Assembly: GCF_900186865.1 (NCBI RefSeq)
Contig: NZ_LT906480.1
Span: 2,808,001 to 2,872,000, forward strand
Length of the DNA stretch: 64,000 nt
Direction: 5' to 3'
Source: Stenotrophomonas maltophilia
Lineage (GTDB): Bacteria; Pseudomonadota; Gammaproteobacteria; Xanthomonadales; Xanthomonadaceae
Part shown: positions 41,785 to 52,509 of the stretch, in pieces
Position numbering within the stretch: position 1 is the first letter of the stretch
Layout of the letters: each line of letters opens with the position of its first letter
The notes under the pieces: generated by a model
The model's database searches: none
Seen by the model: the letters and a program-made list of their open reading frames with translations, nothing else
Told to the model about the DNA's origin: nothing
Made by a program: the position numbers and the translations under genes

Positions 41785-44326
41785 TCCTGTCCGTCTCCTC
41801 GTTGATCCATACCGCCAACGGGCTGCCAGCCAGAAGCCGTGCCGCGTCCTCGGTTGCCTTGAAATGTTCGATGCGCCCGTCCAGCAGGTTGCGCATGCGG
41901 CCTGTCGGCAGCCCGTGCAGCATCACGCCAGTGCCGACGTCGTGTGCTGCGTGCAGGCCGGGCCCGGGCACGGCGGTGGGCGAACCACGCCGCACGATCA
42001 CCAGCAGCACCTGCGCCTGATGCCTGCGCGCGAATGCCAGCCAGGGCGAACGCGCCGGTACGGACAGCGGCTGCAGTTGGCCGTGCAGGAACAGCTGCGG
42101 GTGCCTGCGGCGGCACTCCAGCAAGCGCCTGAGCAGAAATGCCTTGATGCCACCGTCCCGCCAGTCCTCCAGCAGGGCGGGCCAACCGCGCGTATCGCGC
42201 AGCCACGCCTGCCGCACTGGATAGTCCACGGCACGCCGGTTGTCCGGGTCCACCAGGCTCAGGTCCCAGCCTTCTCCGCCCTGGTAGAGGTCGGGCACGC
42301 CGGGCAAGCAGTGCTGCAGGCACAGCTGTGCCAGGCCGTTGCAGGCGCCGGCCGGCGCAATGCGCGCCACGAACGTCGCCAGCGCCTCCCGCACCGGCTG
42401 CAATGGCGCTCCATGCAGCAGCGCGTGCAGCCACTGCGCGGCGGCCTCCTCCACCGCCACGTTGGGATCGGACCAGCTGCTGACCCGTTTGCCCTCGCGC
42501 AACGCCTTGGTCAGCCATTGCACCATCCTCGATGCGAAGTCGGCGCCCGGGTTACCGTGCATCGGCCACGCGGCCACGAGCGCCTGCCACAGCGCATAGG
42601 CCTCGGCACCCGGCAACGGCATCGGCGCGCCCGCGCGGGTCGACATCCGGCTCCAGCGCCGCACAGCCTCCCGCCACGCGACCGTGCAGGTGCTGAGAAC
42701 CGCCAGCCGCGCCCGGCTGTCGGCCCCGCGCTTGTGATCGTGGGTCGCCAGCGCAAGCAATGCCCGCGGATGGCGCTGCAGGCGTCTCACTGCGTGTTCC
42801 AGCAGCTCGCGTCCCTCCATGCCCAGCCGCTGCGGATCACTTCCGACTTCGTTGCGCGACAGCAGCCTGAAGTAACGATAGAAGCCTGTGTCCTCCACCG
42901 ACTTGGCATTCAACGGCGCGGCCAATTGCCCGAATCTCACCCGCAGCGCGCGCTCGGCCTCCGCCTCGCCGGGAAGTGCCCGCAGCAGCAGATCCAGTGC
43001 CGCGTGTGCCGTACCGTCCAGTGCCTCGCGTGCTGCCGCGGCAGCGTCCACCAAGGCCTTCCGTTCACCTGCATCCTGCAGCGAATAGGGGCGGTAGGTA
43101 CGGTAGTGCCGCAGCAGCGCGGCCAATGCACGGGCAAGCGCAGCGGCTCCGATATCGGCTTCGGCCAGCCGGGGCTGCAGGACCCGCTGCGCGCTGCGCA
43201 GCAGTCGCTGGAAGTCGGTGTGAAGCGACGTGCGCAGCAGCATGCTGCGGGCATCCTGCTGCAAGTCGTCAAAGCTGCGCGCGTCGCCACTCGCCGCTTG
43301 CCAGGTGCGGGAGAGCGCGGGTGCAGCAGCCGGATCATGCAGCCAGGCGCCAACCTGGTCCATGAAGTCATAGCCCGTCGTGCCGTCGCAGGCCCAGCCA
43401 TCGGGCAGCTGTTCGTCCTCCGCCAGTATCTTCTCCACATGCACGCTCACTGCCTGTGGGTCGCGACCGCCTGCCGCGCAGGCCGCGTCGAGCGACGCAC
43501 GCAGGTGTTGCAGGTACGGCCCGGGTGACGACAGGCCATCCACATGGTCAATGCGCAGGCCGTCAACCCACCCCGCACGCACCAGCCGCAACGGCAGCGC
43601 ATGCACCGCCGCGAACACATCGTCGCGCTCCACCCGCAGTGCGGCCAGTTCGTTGATGTCGAAGAAGCGCCGGTAGTTCACCTGATCGGCCGCCGTGCGC
43701 CACCAAGCCAGCCGGTAGTGCTGCCGCTGCAGCAGCGTGTGCAACCGTTCGACGCTGCGGTTGCAGCGTTCCGCCCATGCCGGCCACTGCGCGGGTGCCA
43801 GCGGATGGCTGCGCGGAGACAACGGCAATGCCAGCCCGTGATGACGCAGCGTCGGCCGCTCATCGTCCACTGCTACGCGCAACACGCCATCGCGCACGGC
43901 GTCGTGCAGTGGCCGGTCCAGCACAGGCAGCCAGAGCCGGCCCTCGCAGCCCGGCGCCTCCCAGTCAATGTCGAACCATCCGGCATGGGGACTTCTGCAC
44001 CCGTGCAGCAGCACATCGTTCCACCAGGGCGTCTGCGGGGATGCCGCAAGATGGTTGGGTACGATGTCCAGGATCAGGCCCATGCCATGCGCGCGCGCCG
44101 CTGTCGCCAATCGCTGGAAGGCATCTTCGCCGCCCAGTTCCGGATTGATGCGGGCCGGGTCGATGCCATCGTAGCCATGCATGGACCCTGGCATCGCAGC
44201 GCTGATCGGCGACAGGTAAAGGTGGCTGACGCCCAGCGCGGCGTAGTACGGCAGCTGCGCCGCAGCGGCCTCGAAGTTGAAGCCTGCATGCAGCTGCAGG
44301 CGTGCGGTGGCACGCAACCGGGTCAT
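41753..44326 (-). CDS. treY: malto-oligosyltrehalose synthase TreY
   Basis: 857 residues, GH13. It turns the reducing-end alpha-1,4 bond of malto-oligosaccharides into the alpha,alpha-1,1 bond of trehalose. Motifs: YRLQLHAGF-like start (TARLQLHAGFNFEAAAAQLPYYAALGVSHLYLSPI), DIVPNHLA, GLRIDHVDGLSSPG (nucleophile Asp), VEKILAEDEQLP (acid/base Glu) and TSTHDHKRG-like LATHDHKRGADSRARL. The ATG at 44326 overlaps the malQ stop by ATGA. The product is cut by TreZ two genes upstream. Confidence 0.93.
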   Translation of the reverse strand: MTRLRATARLQLHAGFNFEAAAAQLPYYAALGVSHLYLSPISAAMPGSMHGYDGIDPARINPELGGEDAFQRLATAARAHGMGLILDIVPNHLAASPQTPWWNDVLLHGCRSPHAGWFDIDWEAPGCEGRLWLPVLDRPLHDAVRDGVLRVAVDDERPTLRHHGLALPLSPRSHPLAPAQWPAWAERCNRSVERLHTLLQRQHYRLAWWRTAADQVNYRRFFDINELAALRVERDDVFAAVHALPLRLVRAGWVDGLRIDHVDGLSSPGPYLQHLRASLDAACAAGGRDPQAVSVHVEKILAEDEQLPDGWACDGTTGYDFMDQVGAWLHDPAAAPALSRTWQAASGDARSFDDLQQDARSMLLRTSLHTDFQRLLRSAQRVLQPRLAEADIGAAALARALAALLRHYRTYRPYSLQDAGERKALVDAAAAAREALDGTAHAALDLLLRALPGEAEAERALRVRFGQLAAPLNAKSVEDTGFYRYFRLLSRNEVGSDPQRLGMEGRELLEHAVRRLQRHPRALLALATHDHKRGADSRARLAVLSTCTVAWREAVRRWSRMSTRAGAPMPLPGAEAYALWQALVAAWPMHGNPGADFASRMVQWLTKALREGKRVSSWSDPNVAVEEAAAQWLHALLHGAPLQPVREALATFVARIAPAGACNGLAQLCLQHCLPGVPDLYQGGEGWDLSLVDPDNRRAVDYPVRQAWLRDTRGWPALLEDWRDGGIKAFLLRRLLECRRRHPQLFLHGQLQPLSVPARSPWLAFARRHQAQVLLVIVRRGSPTAVPGPGLHAAHDVGTGVMLHGLPTGRMRNLLDGRIEHFKATEDAARLLAGSPLAVWINEETDRNGQQGTTAAD

Positions 44327-46167
44327 CGTCCCGCCTTGCGCCGCGTGGCGCTGAACCGGGCAATGCGCGCGTCGGCCGCGTCCGGATCCCACGCAAGCGG
44401 CAAGCGTCGGCGCCAGTTCGGGTGACCGTTGACGGTACCCGGCAGGTTCACCTGCGCGCGGCTGCCCAGCGCATCTTCCAGCGGGAGCAGCGCCAGCCGT
44501 GAAGGTGCGTGCGCCGCCAGTGACAGCGCACGCGCTTCCAGCGTCGCGCCCTCGCGCCGGGCGACTGCGGACAGCGCCTGTACCTCGCTGGCACGCGCGT
44601 GCAGCGCCGCGGGAAGCTCGGTCAGCTCACCCAGCCGTGCACGCCAGCGCAGGTCGCGCCCGCGCAGCCAGCCGGCCAGCGGCGGCAGATCATGGGTGGA
44701 GGGCATGGCCACCGCATCGCGGCGCCACCGTGGCGCCGGCAGGAAGCGCTCACCGTTGCGGGCGAACGGCAGCACCTCAAGCCCCAGCACGCCACGGGCT
44801 GCCAGTCGCTGGCGGATACCCGGAGGAACTACCCCAAGGTCCTCACCGATCAGCACGCAGCGATGGCGCCACGATTCCAGCACCAGCAGGTTGATCAGAT
44901 CATCGAACGGATAGCGCAGGTACACCCCCTGCCCGGCGCCTGCGCCACGCGGCAGCACCCACAGCCGCTGCAGGCCCAGGATGTGGTCGATGCGCAATCC
45001 ACCGCGACCCGCCATCACGGCGCGCAACACGCGGATGAACGGTTCAAACCCCTCACGCTGCAACGCAGAGGGTGACCAGCTGGTGATACCCCAGGCCTGG
45101 CCCAGCGGATTGAACGCATCCGGCGGCGCGCCCAGCTCGAGGCCCTGCAGCAGGCGGTCGCCGCCGGTCCGGGCCTCGACGCCCTGCGGTGCGCAACCCA
45201 CTGCCAGATCCGCGATCAGTCCGATCGATGCGCCGTCGTTGCGCAGTCCCGCCTGCACCTGCGCCCAGCCTTGCCGCGCCAACCACTGCGCAAACGCATG
45301 GTCGTCGGCGCTTCCAGTGAATCGGTCGGCGGCGTGCTCGCAATACTGCAGCAGGGGTTCGCCCTGCGCATCGCACCACGTCTGCATCTGTTCGTACTGT
45401 GCCGGCGCCTGCTGCCGCAGCCATTGGCGCCCTTGGCGCAGCCAGCGCCACTTCACTGCCGCCGAGTGCGGCCAGTCGATGCGGCGTGCTGCGGTAGCCG
45501 CTTCAACGGCCATCGCCAGTGCTTCGTCCTCGCGCAACACGCTGCTGGCGGCCTCCGGCAAAACCTGCGGCAGCGACACCTGCAGCGGATCGAGCCAGCG
45601 CCGGTCGCTGGGCGAGTAAGGACTGTAGCCCGTGCCCGGTGGCAGGCCGGCGTGCAGCGGACTCAACGCCAGTGCATCGCCGCGGTGACGGTGCAGCAGC
45701 TCGCGCCACCGCGCACAGCCGGCGCTGTCACCGATGCCGGCATCACCGGGCGCGCGCAGGCTGTAGACCTGCGCCGACAGACCCCAACCGCGCAGCAGGC
45801 CCTGCGGCCACCAGGCACGCTGCGGTGCCACCGCAACCGCCTGTTGCTGCCCGCCCTGGCGCCACTGCCAATAGCCTGGCTGATCAGGAACCCGCCAGCG
45901 CCCTTGCGCATCCGCACGTGCAGGCAACGCTGCGCCCTGCTCATCCACCCAGCACGCCGCGCCCGTTGCCTCAGGCATGGCCAGGAGCTGACCACAGCAG
46001 GCGGTGAGCAACGGGTGGGCCACCGGCGCACCGTCGCACGCGAACTCCGCCAGCACGGCGCGCAGCACGTCGGGCGGAACCTCGCGCTCTGCTCCGGCCA
46101 CGTCGGTCCAGCGGACCAGCAGGCCCACACGGCGAGCCGCCTCCCGCACCGCCGCATCCGTATTCAT
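44323..46167 (-). CDS. malQ: 4-alpha-glucanotransferase MalQ
   Basis: 614 residues, GH77. Core motifs: ALSPLHAGLPPGTGYSPYSPSDRRWLDPL, IGLIADLAVGCAPQGVEA, RIDHILGLQRLWVLP (nucleophile Asp), CVLIGEDLGVVPPGIRQRL (acid/base Glu) and PSTHDLPPLAGW. It transfers maltosyl units to lengthen short dextrins, feeding TreY or glycogen turnover. It starts at 46167 in an ATGA overlap with treZ and ends in one with treY. Confidence 0.92.
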   Translation of the reverse strand: MNTDAAVREAARRVGLLVRWTDVAGAEREVPPDVLRAVLAEFACDGAPVAHPLLTACCGQLLAMPEATGAACWVDEQGAALPARADAQGRWRVPDQPGYWQWRQGGQQQAVAVAPQRAWWPQGLLRGWGLSAQVYSLRAPGDAGIGDSAGCARWRELLHRHRGDALALSPLHAGLPPGTGYSPYSPSDRRWLDPLQVSLPQVLPEAASSVLREDEALAMAVEAATAARRIDWPHSAAVKWRWLRQGRQWLRQQAPAQYEQMQTWCDAQGEPLLQYCEHAADRFTGSADDHAFAQWLARQGWAQVQAGLRNDGASIGLIADLAVGCAPQGVEARTGGDRLLQGLELGAPPDAFNPLGQAWGITSWSPSALQREGFEPFIRVLRAVMAGRGGLRIDHILGLQRLWVLPRGAGAGQGVYLRYPFDDLINLLVLESWRHRCVLIGEDLGVVPPGIRQRLAARGVLGLEVLPFARNGERFLPAPRWRRDAVAMPSTHDLPPLAGWLRGRDLRWRARLGELTELPAALHARASEVQALSAVARREGATLEARALSLAAHAPSRLALLPLEDALGSRAQVNLPGTVNGHPNWRRRLPLAWDPDAADARIARFSATRRKAGR

Positions 46168-47882
46168 GCGGCGATCCAGCGCGCAAGCGCACCGCCGCCT
46201 GCCGGCAGCATCGCGGCCGCGTCCGGCCCAACGACGCACTCGCCGGCCGGCACCGCATGCGCCACCGGCACAGGGCCCACGTTGATCGCGATCCACCATT
46301 GGCCCGAGGGCAACTGCCAGCCCGCCTGCACCGCGCCCTGGCCCAGCACGCGCGCGCCCAGCGACCGCGCCTGCAGCAGGCCCGGCTGCAGATAGCGCCT
46401 GCGCAGGCCGAGGAACTCACCCGTGCAGCGCAGCCAGTGCTGCGACCAGGGATCATCGCCGGGCGGCGGCGTGTACGACGCCTGCAGGGTCGCCGCATCG
46501 TTCGGGTCCGGAATACGCGCGCGCGCGGCGGCGTCGGCAAAGGCACTGAAACCGGAGAACTCACGGCGACGCCCTTCACGCACCGCCTCGTCCAGCGGTG
46601 GCGCGTAGTCGGTGAAGAACAGGAATGGCGATTGCACCTGCCACGGTTCGCCCATGAACAGCAGCGGGATCATCGGCGTCAGCAGGGTCAGGGCCAGCGC
46701 CGCGCGCAGCCGGGCAGGATCGATCAGCATCGACAGGCGCTCGCCGAAAGCGCGGTTGCCCACCTGGTCATGGTTCTGCGCGAATACCACAAAACGCGCG
46801 GGCGACAGGTCGGCGCTGGGTTCGCCGCGGGGATCGCCGCGCAGGTCCGGTTCGCCCTGCCAGGCGAATCCCTCGGCCAGGCAGCGCGCCAGGAGTGCTT
46901 CGGCGCGCCCGGCATAGGCCGCGTAATAGCCTTCCTGCTCGCCGGTCAGCATCACATGCAGCGTGTTGTGGAAGTCGTCGTTCCACTGCCCCTGATAGGC
47001 GCCGCGCAGCCAACGCGCCTGGTTGCGTTCGTTCTCCAGCACCAGGTGCGCCTGCGGCACCGCAGCGCGTACCTCATCGGCCAGCTGCTGCAGGAACCGG
47101 TCATCGTCAATGGCGTGCACAGCATCCAGGCGCAGTCCGTCGACGCCATAGTCGCGCAGCCACATCAGCGCATTGTCGATGAAGAAGCGCCGCACCCAGG
47201 GCTGGCGGAAGTCGATGGCCTCGCCCCACGGCGTGCTGCGATCGTCACGGAAGAACCCGCGCGCGTAGTCGCGCAGGTGGTTGCCCTGCGGTCCGAAGTG
47301 GTTGTAGACCACATCCAGCAGCACCGACAGCCCTGCATCGTGCGCCGCCTCGATGAAGGTCCTCAGCGCTGCCGGCCCGCCGTAGGCATGGGCCGGCGCA
47401 TACGGGAACACGCCGTCGTAGCCCCAGTTGCGGCCACCGGGAAACTGCGCGACCGGCATCAGTTCAATGGCGGTGATGCCCAGGGCCGCCAGCATCGGCA
47501 GCTGCGCGGTCAACGCCGCGAACCCGCCGCCGGCCTCGATGTGCACTTCATAGATCACCAGGTCCTGCCAGGCATGCCCGTGCCAGGCAGGCCACGCTGC
47601 CTCCGTATCCAGCACCACCGCGCTGTCGCCGTCGATGCCGTCCGGCTGCCAGCGCGAGGCCGGGTCGGGCACGTCCTGGCCGGACGGCAGGCGGAACCGG
47701 TAGCGGTCACCATGCGACGCCTGTGTCCGCAGCCAGTGGCAGCCGTCCGGGTCGCGGTGCATCGGCCGCAGCACGCCCTGCAGGCACAGCGCCACGGTGC
47801 CTGCGTCCGGTGCCCACACGCGGAACTCGACACCTTCACCGGCCACCGGCCATGCGCCCAGGCGCGGCGCCACTGCGGTCAT
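46164..47882 (-). CDS. treZ: malto-oligosyltrehalose trehalohydrolase TreZ
   Basis: 572 residues, GH13. N-terminal CBM48-type domain ([20 protein letters not shown]), then [31 protein letters not shown] (nucleophile Asp), LVLENERNQ (acid/base Glu) and [16 protein letters not shown]. It hydrolyses maltooligosyl-trehalose to free trehalose. Its start overlaps the glgB stop by ATGA. With TreY this makes trehalose from glycogen, a likely osmoprotectant route. Confidence 0.94.
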   Translation of the reverse strand: MTAVAPRLGAWPVAGEGVEFRVWAPDAGTVALCLQGVLRPMHRDPDGCHWLRTQASHGDRYRFRLPSGQDVPDPASRWQPDGIDGDSAVVLDTEAAWPAWHGHAWQDLVIYEVHIEAGGGFAALTAQLPMLAALGITAIELMPVAQFPGGRNWGYDGVFPYAPAHAYGGPAALRTFIEAAHDAGLSVLLDVVYNHFGPQGNHLRDYARGFFRDDRSTPWGEAIDFRQPWVRRFFIDNALMWLRDYGVDGLRLDAVHAIDDDRFLQQLADEVRAAVPQAHLVLENERNQARWLRGAYQGQWNDDFHNTLHVMLTGEQEGYYAAYAGRAEALLARCLAEGFAWQGEPDLRGDPRGEPSADLSPARFVVFAQNHDQVGNRAFGERLSMLIDPARLRAALALTLLTPMIPLLFMGEPWQVQSPFLFFTDYAPPLDEAVREGRRREFSGFSAFADAAARARIPDPNDAATLQASYTPPPGDDPWSQHWLRCTGEFLGLRRRYLQPGLLQARSLGARVLGQGAVQAGWQLPSGQWWIAINVGPVPVAHAVPAGECVVGPDAAAMLPAGGGALARWIAA

Positions 47883-50116
47883 GCATCAACCTGCAGGTAC
47901 AGCGTGGACAGCGGCGGCAGTGTGAGCCGCAGCGACTGCGCGTGACCATGCATCGGCCTCGGCTCGGTATGCACTGCGCCGAGGTTTCCCGCGTTGCCGC
48001 CACCGTAGTAACCGCTGTCGGTGTTGAGCCGTTCGGTCCAACACCCCGGTTGCGGCACACCGACCCGGTAGCCGTCGCGACGTACCGGAGTGAAGTTGCT
48101 CACTACCAGAAGGGTGCGGCCGCTACCGGCCGGATCCCGGCGGATGAAGGCGTAGACGCTGTTGCGGCTGTCGTCGGCCACGCTCCAGTCGAAACCGCGT
48201 TCGTCGCGTTCGTCGCGGTGCAACGCGGGTTCGGAGCGCAGCACGGCATTGAGGTCGCCCACCACGCGCGACAGGCCCTGGCCCTCGTTGCTGGCCGCCC
48301 GTGCCCAGTCCAGTGCCGCATCGTGCGACCACTCCTGTCCCTGGCCAAACTCGCCGCCCATGAACAGCAGTTTGCTGCCCGGGTGCGCCCACATGAAACC
48401 GTAGTACGCGCGGAGCTGGGCCAGCCGCTGCGCCGGCTCGCCCGCCATCTTGGCCAGCAGCGCTCCCTTGCCGTGCACCACCTCGTCATGCGAAAGCGGA
48501 AGCACGAACCGTTCGGAGAAGGCGTAGACCAGGCCGAAGCTGATCTCACTATGGTGATGCTGGCGATGAACCGGATCGCGCCCGAGGTACTGCAGGGTGT
48601 CATGCATCCAGCCCATGTTCCATTTGTGGGTGAAACCAAGCCCGCCCTGCTCCACCGGCGCGGTCACCCCTGGCCATGCGGTGGATTCCTCGGCGATCAC
48701 CAGCACATCCGGGAAGCGCTCCCTCAGCGTCTGGTTCATCCGCCGTAGAAAAGCGACCGCCTGCAGGTTCTCGCGCCCACCCTGCTCGTTGGGTATCCAC
48801 TGGCCCTCGGCACGGCTGTAATCCCGGTACAGCATCGACGCCACGGCATCCACGCGCAGACCATCGATGTGGAACCGCTCCACCCACTCCAATGCACTGC
48901 CGATCAGGTAGGCGGCCACTTCGTTGCGGCCATAGTTGTAGATCAGCGTGTCCCAGTCGGCGTGCACCCCTTCGCGCGGGTCGGCATGCTCGTACAGCGC
49001 GGTGCCATCGAACCCGGCCAGGCCATGCGCATCGTTCGGGAAGTGCGCGCTCACCCAGTCCACGATCACCCCTACGCCGGCCTGATGGCAGCGGTCCACG
49101 AAGCGTGCGAAGGCCTGTGGCGTGCCATGGCGCGCCGTTGGCGCGTAGATCCCCAGTGGCTGATAGCCCCAGGAACCGCCAAAGGGATGCTCGCTGACCG
49201 GCAGCAGCTCGATGTGGGTGAAGCCAAGCCCTGCCACGTACGGAATCAACCGGTCGGCCAGGGCGTCCCAGTCCAGCGGCGAACCATCGTCGCTGCGCTG
49301 CCAGGAGCCCGCATGCACTTCGTAGATGGACAGCGGCGTGCAGGTTCCGGCCTGCCGCCGCGCCGCCAACCATGCATCATCGTGCCACTGCATCGGCGCG
49401 GCCGAAGGCACCCGCGAGGCGGTGGCCGGTGGCAGCTCGGCCCAGCGCGCCATCGGATCGAACTTGTCGGGCATCACCCGGCCGTCGGCGCCGACGATGC
49501 GGAATTTGTAGCGGGCACCGGCCTGCACGCCAGGCAGGAACAGCTCCCACACGCCAGCGGTGTGGCGCAGCCGCATCGGATGGCGCCGGCCATCCCACCC
49601 GTTGAAATCGCCGACCACGGCAACCCTTCGTGCGTTGGGGGCCCACACCGCGAAGCGCACGCCGTCGATACCCTGTACCTGCATCGCTACTGCGCCCAAC
49701 TGGCGCGCTGCATCAGCGTCACCGGCATGGAAATGCTGCAGCAGCGCCTCATCCAGCAGCGGACCGAAGGAATAGGCATCGTGCACCTGCTCCACACCCT
49801 GCTCGAAATGCAGGGCGAGCAACGGCACGGGCGCTTCACCTGCTGCACCTTCGAACAGGCCGGGCAAGGGGCCCGGTTGCAGATCCCAGCGCCGCTCCGG
49901 GCCCGCAATCACCTCCACGCGACGCGCGTGGGGCACCAGAACGCGCAGCTGGCGCTGGCCATCGGGCTGTTGGTGCGGCCCGAGCCAGGCAAACGCATCG
50001 GCCGGCCGTGCATGAACCAGGTCGTCCAGGGCCGGAGCCACCACGCCCTCCTCCCGTCCGGCAGTCGCCATGGGCTCGTCCTCGAGGGCGACCGGCTGCA
50101 GGCTGTCGTGACTCAT
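47879..50116 (-). CDS. glgB: 1,4-alpha-glucan branching enzyme GlgB
   Basis: 745 residues, GH13. It has the two N-terminal beta-sandwich domains of full-length GlgB (about 25-125; CBM48 at about 130-230, [25 protein letters not shown]), then the barrel: [37 protein letters not shown] (nucleophile Asp), [13 protein letters not shown] (acid/base Glu) and [15 protein letters not shown]. It makes alpha-1,6 branches in glycogen. Start at 50116 in an ATGA overlap with glgA; much longer frames upstream are antisense to glgA's functional frame and were dropped. Confidence 0.95.
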   Translation of the reverse strand: MSHDSLQPVALEDEPMATAGREEGVVAPALDDLVHARPADAFAWLGPHQQPDGQRQLRVLVPHARRVEVIAGPERRWDLQPGPLPGLFEGAAGEAPVPLLALHFEQGVEQVHDAYSFGPLLDEALLQHFHAGDADAARQLGAVAMQVQGIDGVRFAVWAPNARRVAVVGDFNGWDGRRHPMRLRHTAGVWELFLPGVQAGARYKFRIVGADGRVMPDKFDPMARWAELPPATASRVPSAAPMQWHDDAWLAARRQAGTCTPLSIYEVHAGSWQRSDDGSPLDWDALADRLIPYVAGLGFTHIELLPVSEHPFGGSWGYQPLGIYAPTARHGTPQAFARFVDRCHQAGVGVIVDWVSAHFPNDAHGLAGFDGTALYEHADPREGVHADWDTLIYNYGRNEVAAYLIGSALEWVERFHIDGLRVDAVASMLYRDYSRAEGQWIPNEQGGRENLQAVAFLRRMNQTLRERFPDVLVIAEESTAWPGVTAPVEQGGLGFTHKWNMGWMHDTLQYLGRDPVHRQHHHSEISFGLVYAFSERFVLPLSHDEVVHGKGALLAKMAGEPAQRLAQLRAYYGFMWAHPGSKLLFMGGEFGQGQEWSHDAALDWARAASNEGQGLSRVVGDLNAVLRSEPALHRDERDERGFDWSVADDSRNSVYAFIRRDPAGSGRTLLVVSNFTPVRRDGYRVGVPQPGCWTERLNTDSGYYGGGNAGNLGAVHTEPRPMHGHAQSLRLTLPPLSTLYLQVDA

Positions 50117-51639
50117 GCGGCCACCTGGCAGGTCTGCTGGTACAGGGCCAGATATGCGCGCCCCGCCGCATCCCAACCGCCCGGCCGCAGCATGGCCGCG
50201 CGGCGCATGGCCTGCAGCAGGCCGGGCAGGCGGAAGGTGCGCATCGCCCGTTCCACGCAGCGGCGCAGGCCATCGGCATTGGCGCCGTGGAACAGGAATC
50301 CGGTCACGCCATCCTCGACGGTATCCACCAGCCCGCCGGTCGCGTGCGCGATGGGCAGGCAGCCGAAGCGCTGCGCGTACATCTGGCTCAACCCACAGGG
50401 TTCGAAACGCGAAGGCATCAGCAGGAAATCGGCGCCAGCAAACATCTGGCGGGCCAGCGCCTCTTCGAAGCCGATGAATGCGCCCACCCGTCCGGGGTAG
50501 CGCCGGGCCAGCGCCTGCACCTGCGCTTCCACCTGCGGCTCGCCGCCACCGATGATGACCAGCTGGCCGCCGGCCGCCACGATCTGCGGCGCCACGTCGC
50601 ATGTGATGTCCAGACCTTTCTGGTGCACCAGGCGGGAGACCACCGCGAACAGCGGGCCGGCCGAGGGCGCCAGGCCGAATGCACTGCGCACCGCGTGCGC
50701 ATTGGTGGCGCGCCCGGTCCACTCACCAATGCCGAAGTGGGCCTTGAGATGGATGTCACGACGGGGGTCCCAGCTGGCGTCAATGCCGTTGACGATACCG
50801 CTCAGGTGGCCGCCGGCGGCGCGCCGGGCCAACAGATCATGCAGTCCGCAACCATCGTCCGGGGCGGTGATCTGTTGCGCGTAGCGCAGGCTGACCGTGT
50901 TCAGGCGCGTGGCATTGGTGATGCCACCCTGCAGGAACGACATCTGCCCGTGGAAGTGCAGTTCATCCAGGTGTTCGACCGGTACGCCCAGCACAGGTGC
51001 AAGCGCATACGGAAACAGCCCCTGGTAAGCCAGGTTGTGGATGGTCAGCAGGGTCGGCACGGTGGTCCGGTCCCAACGCACGTAGGCTGCCGCCATGGCC
51101 ACAGGCCAATCATTCAGGTGCAGCAGCTGCGGCGACCAGTCCAGCCCGGCACGCCCGGCCGCAATCTCCGCCGCCGCGTGTGAGAGCGTGGCGAAGCGAA
51201 CCGCGTTGTCCTTCCACTCCTGGCCCTGCCCATCGACGTATGGCGAACCTTCGCGCTCGTACAGCTCTGGCGAGAGCAGCACGTAGATCGGAAGGCCGTC
51301 TGCCTGCACTGCCATGCCGATCCCGCACGCAGGCAGGCCCGCCCTCGCGCTGACCTGTCCCACCCGCTGCAGCTGTGGCAGGCGCTGCAGTACCTCCGGG
51401 TAGCCGGGCAGCAGCACGCGCGAATCACAGGCGCCGCGTACCGCACGCGGCAGGGCTGCGGCCACGTCGCCCAGGCCCCCGGCCTTGATGAAGTCGGCCA
51501 TCTCGGTCGCGACGAACAACACACGCTGTACCAGCTCCGGCAGCTGCAGTGGCTGCGAGTGGCCACGCCGGGTGCCGATCGGCACGAGCGAACCGGGAGA
51601 GGTCGCAACAGATGAAGCGGACTGGACAGCGCGGGCCAT
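50113..51639 (-). CDS. glgA: glycogen synthase GlgA
   Basis: 508 residues, GT5. The ADP-glucose-binding KAGGLGDV motif is present ([18 protein letters not shown], about 51-68), with a Ser/Gln-rich N-terminal extension of about 38 residues before the fold starts ([12 protein letters not shown]). C-terminal lobe: [47 protein letters not shown]. It extends alpha-1,4 glucan chains. The gene heads the operon glgA-glgB-treZ-malQ-treY-DUF2934-glgX. No glgC is in the window. No strong ribosome site precedes this ATG, so a start further inside cannot be excluded. Confidence 0.93.
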   Translation of the reverse strand: MARAVQSASSVATSPGSLVPIGTRRGHSQPLQLPELVQRVLFVATEMADFIKAGGLGDVAAALPRAVRGACDSRVLLPGYPEVLQRLPQLQRVGQVSARAGLPACGIGMAVQADGLPIYVLLSPELYEREGSPYVDGQGQEWKDNAVRFATLSHAAAEIAAGRAGLDWSPQLLHLNDWPVAMAAAYVRWDRTTVPTLLTIHNLAYQGLFPYALAPVLGVPVEHLDELHFHGQMSFLQGGITNATRLNTVSLRYAQQITAPDDGCGLHDLLARRAAGGHLSGIVNGIDASWDPRRDIHLKAHFGIGEWTGRATNAHAVRSAFGLAPSAGPLFAVVSRLVHQKGLDITCDVAPQIVAAGGQLVIIGGGEPQVEAQVQALARRYPGRVGAFIGFEEALARQMFAGADFLLMPSRFEPCGLSQMYAQRFGCLPIAHATGGLVDTVEDGVTGFLFHGANADGLRRCVERAMRTFRLPGLLQAMRRAAMLRPGGWDAAGRAYLALYQQTCQVAA

Positions 51640-52080
51640 GGGAGGGGCTCTCGGGTATTTCAGGCAGACGGACGCCAGCGGCGCCCGGACGGGCGCTGAT
51701 GGTGGGAAGGAAGTCGACGCAGGACGTGGGGGACGTCAGCGAGAGGCTCAGGACGACAATAGCCCTGCATGCGATCAATCAACCGTGAAGCCATGGCGAT
51801 TTCTTTGTGACAACACGTCATGAGCTCAGTACACATGACATGCGCCCGCCTCCTGCCCGTGTCTCCTGCGATGGGGCCGAGCCCATGCCCGGCTGTTGGC
51901 AATCCCACGTGCCGCCTGAGCCGAGCTGGATTGGTCTTTAAGAGACTCACCCTGCGACACCCGGTCGCAGGCCTTCGCGCTACGCGCTTGACCAATGTCA
52001 AACCGCCCGCCGCCGCGCGGGCGTATTCCTATGCAGGACCCGAACACGCCGGCGCGGCCGGCATCCACAAGGACCCTGCG
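51640..52080. other. 441-bp divergent control region between glgA and the PAS gene
   Basis: No gene was found. The left half is the presumed promoter region of the glg/tre operon; I could not fix a -35/-10 pair. The right half holds a palindrome TTGAC-CAAT-GTCAA (51988-52001) with a -10-like TATTCC at 52024-52029. Short SMAG-like pieces (GCCGAGCCCATGCCCGGC) occur near 51876. Confidence 0.6.
51988..52001 (+). promoter_or_regulatory. FNR/Crp-type binding site upstream of the PAS-diflavin pair
   Basis: TTGAC-CAAT-GTCAA, a perfect palindrome that differs from the FNR consensus TTGAT-N4-ATCAA only at the two symmetrical inner positions. Its centre at 51994.5 would lie about 41.5 bp before a start site near 52036, with TATTCC (52024-52029) correctly placed as a -10. 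That is the spacing of class II FNR activation. The fnr gene itself is at 56636-57412. Confidence 0.6.
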
Positions 52081-52509
52081 ATGAGCTACACCCCCGACAA
52101 CGCCCAGCTGCTGAACGCCATGCAGAACGTCATGGTGATCTCCACCACCGACCTGCAGGGCAACATCACCTACGCCAATGACCTGTTCTGCACGCTCACC
52201 GGCTTCGCCCGCGAAGAGCTGATCGGCCAGCCGCACAGCATCGTGCGCCACCCGGACGTGCCCAAGGCCGTATACAAGGACATGTGGGACACCATCAAGG
52301 CCGGCAAGACCTGGACCGGCATCGTGCCCAACCTCGGCAAGGGCGGCGTGCTCTACGTGGTCGACACCACCGTGCAGCCGCTGTTCGACGCAGACGGCAA
52401 CATCACCTCCTACATCAGCATCCGCCGCGTGGTGAACGACCTGATGCAGAACTACGACCTGGTCGAGTTCAGCAAGGAAAAGTTCGACGACTTCTACGAG
52501 GCCGCGTGA
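52081..52509 (+). CDS. stand-alone PAS-domain protein (Aer-like)
   Basis: 142 residues that are essentially one PAS domain. It resembles the N-terminal FAD-binding PAS of the aerotaxis sensor Aer: VMVISTTDLQGNITYANDLFCTLTGFAREELIGQPHSIVRHPDVP, MWDTIKAGKTWTGIVPNLGKGG, VDTTVQPLFDADGNITSYISIRR. There is no output domain, membrane helix or chemotaxis module. Its stop overlaps the GTG start of the diflavin reductase (GTGA), so the two are coupled. It may sense redox state through flavin and act with the reductase. Ligand and partner are inferred. Confidence 0.85.
   Translation: MSYTPDNAQLLNAMQNVMVISTTDLQGNITYANDLFCTLTGFAREELIGQPHSIVRHPDVPKAVYKDMWDTIKAGKTWTGIVPNLGKGGVLYVVDTTVQPLFDADGNITSYISIRRVVNDLMQNYDLVEFSKEKFDDFYEAA

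Noticed and set aside
39507..42518. 1003-residue GlgX with extended N-terminus
   Set aside because: The first 297 residues are out-of-frame translation of the treY gene; the ATG at 41627 has a strong ribosome site and begins the CBM48 domain.
52284..52505. Longer N-terminus for the diflavin reductase
   Set aside because: The upstream in-frame sequence is antisense-like Arg/His-rich and overlaps the PAS coding frame; the GTG at 52506 gives the normal flavodoxin start.
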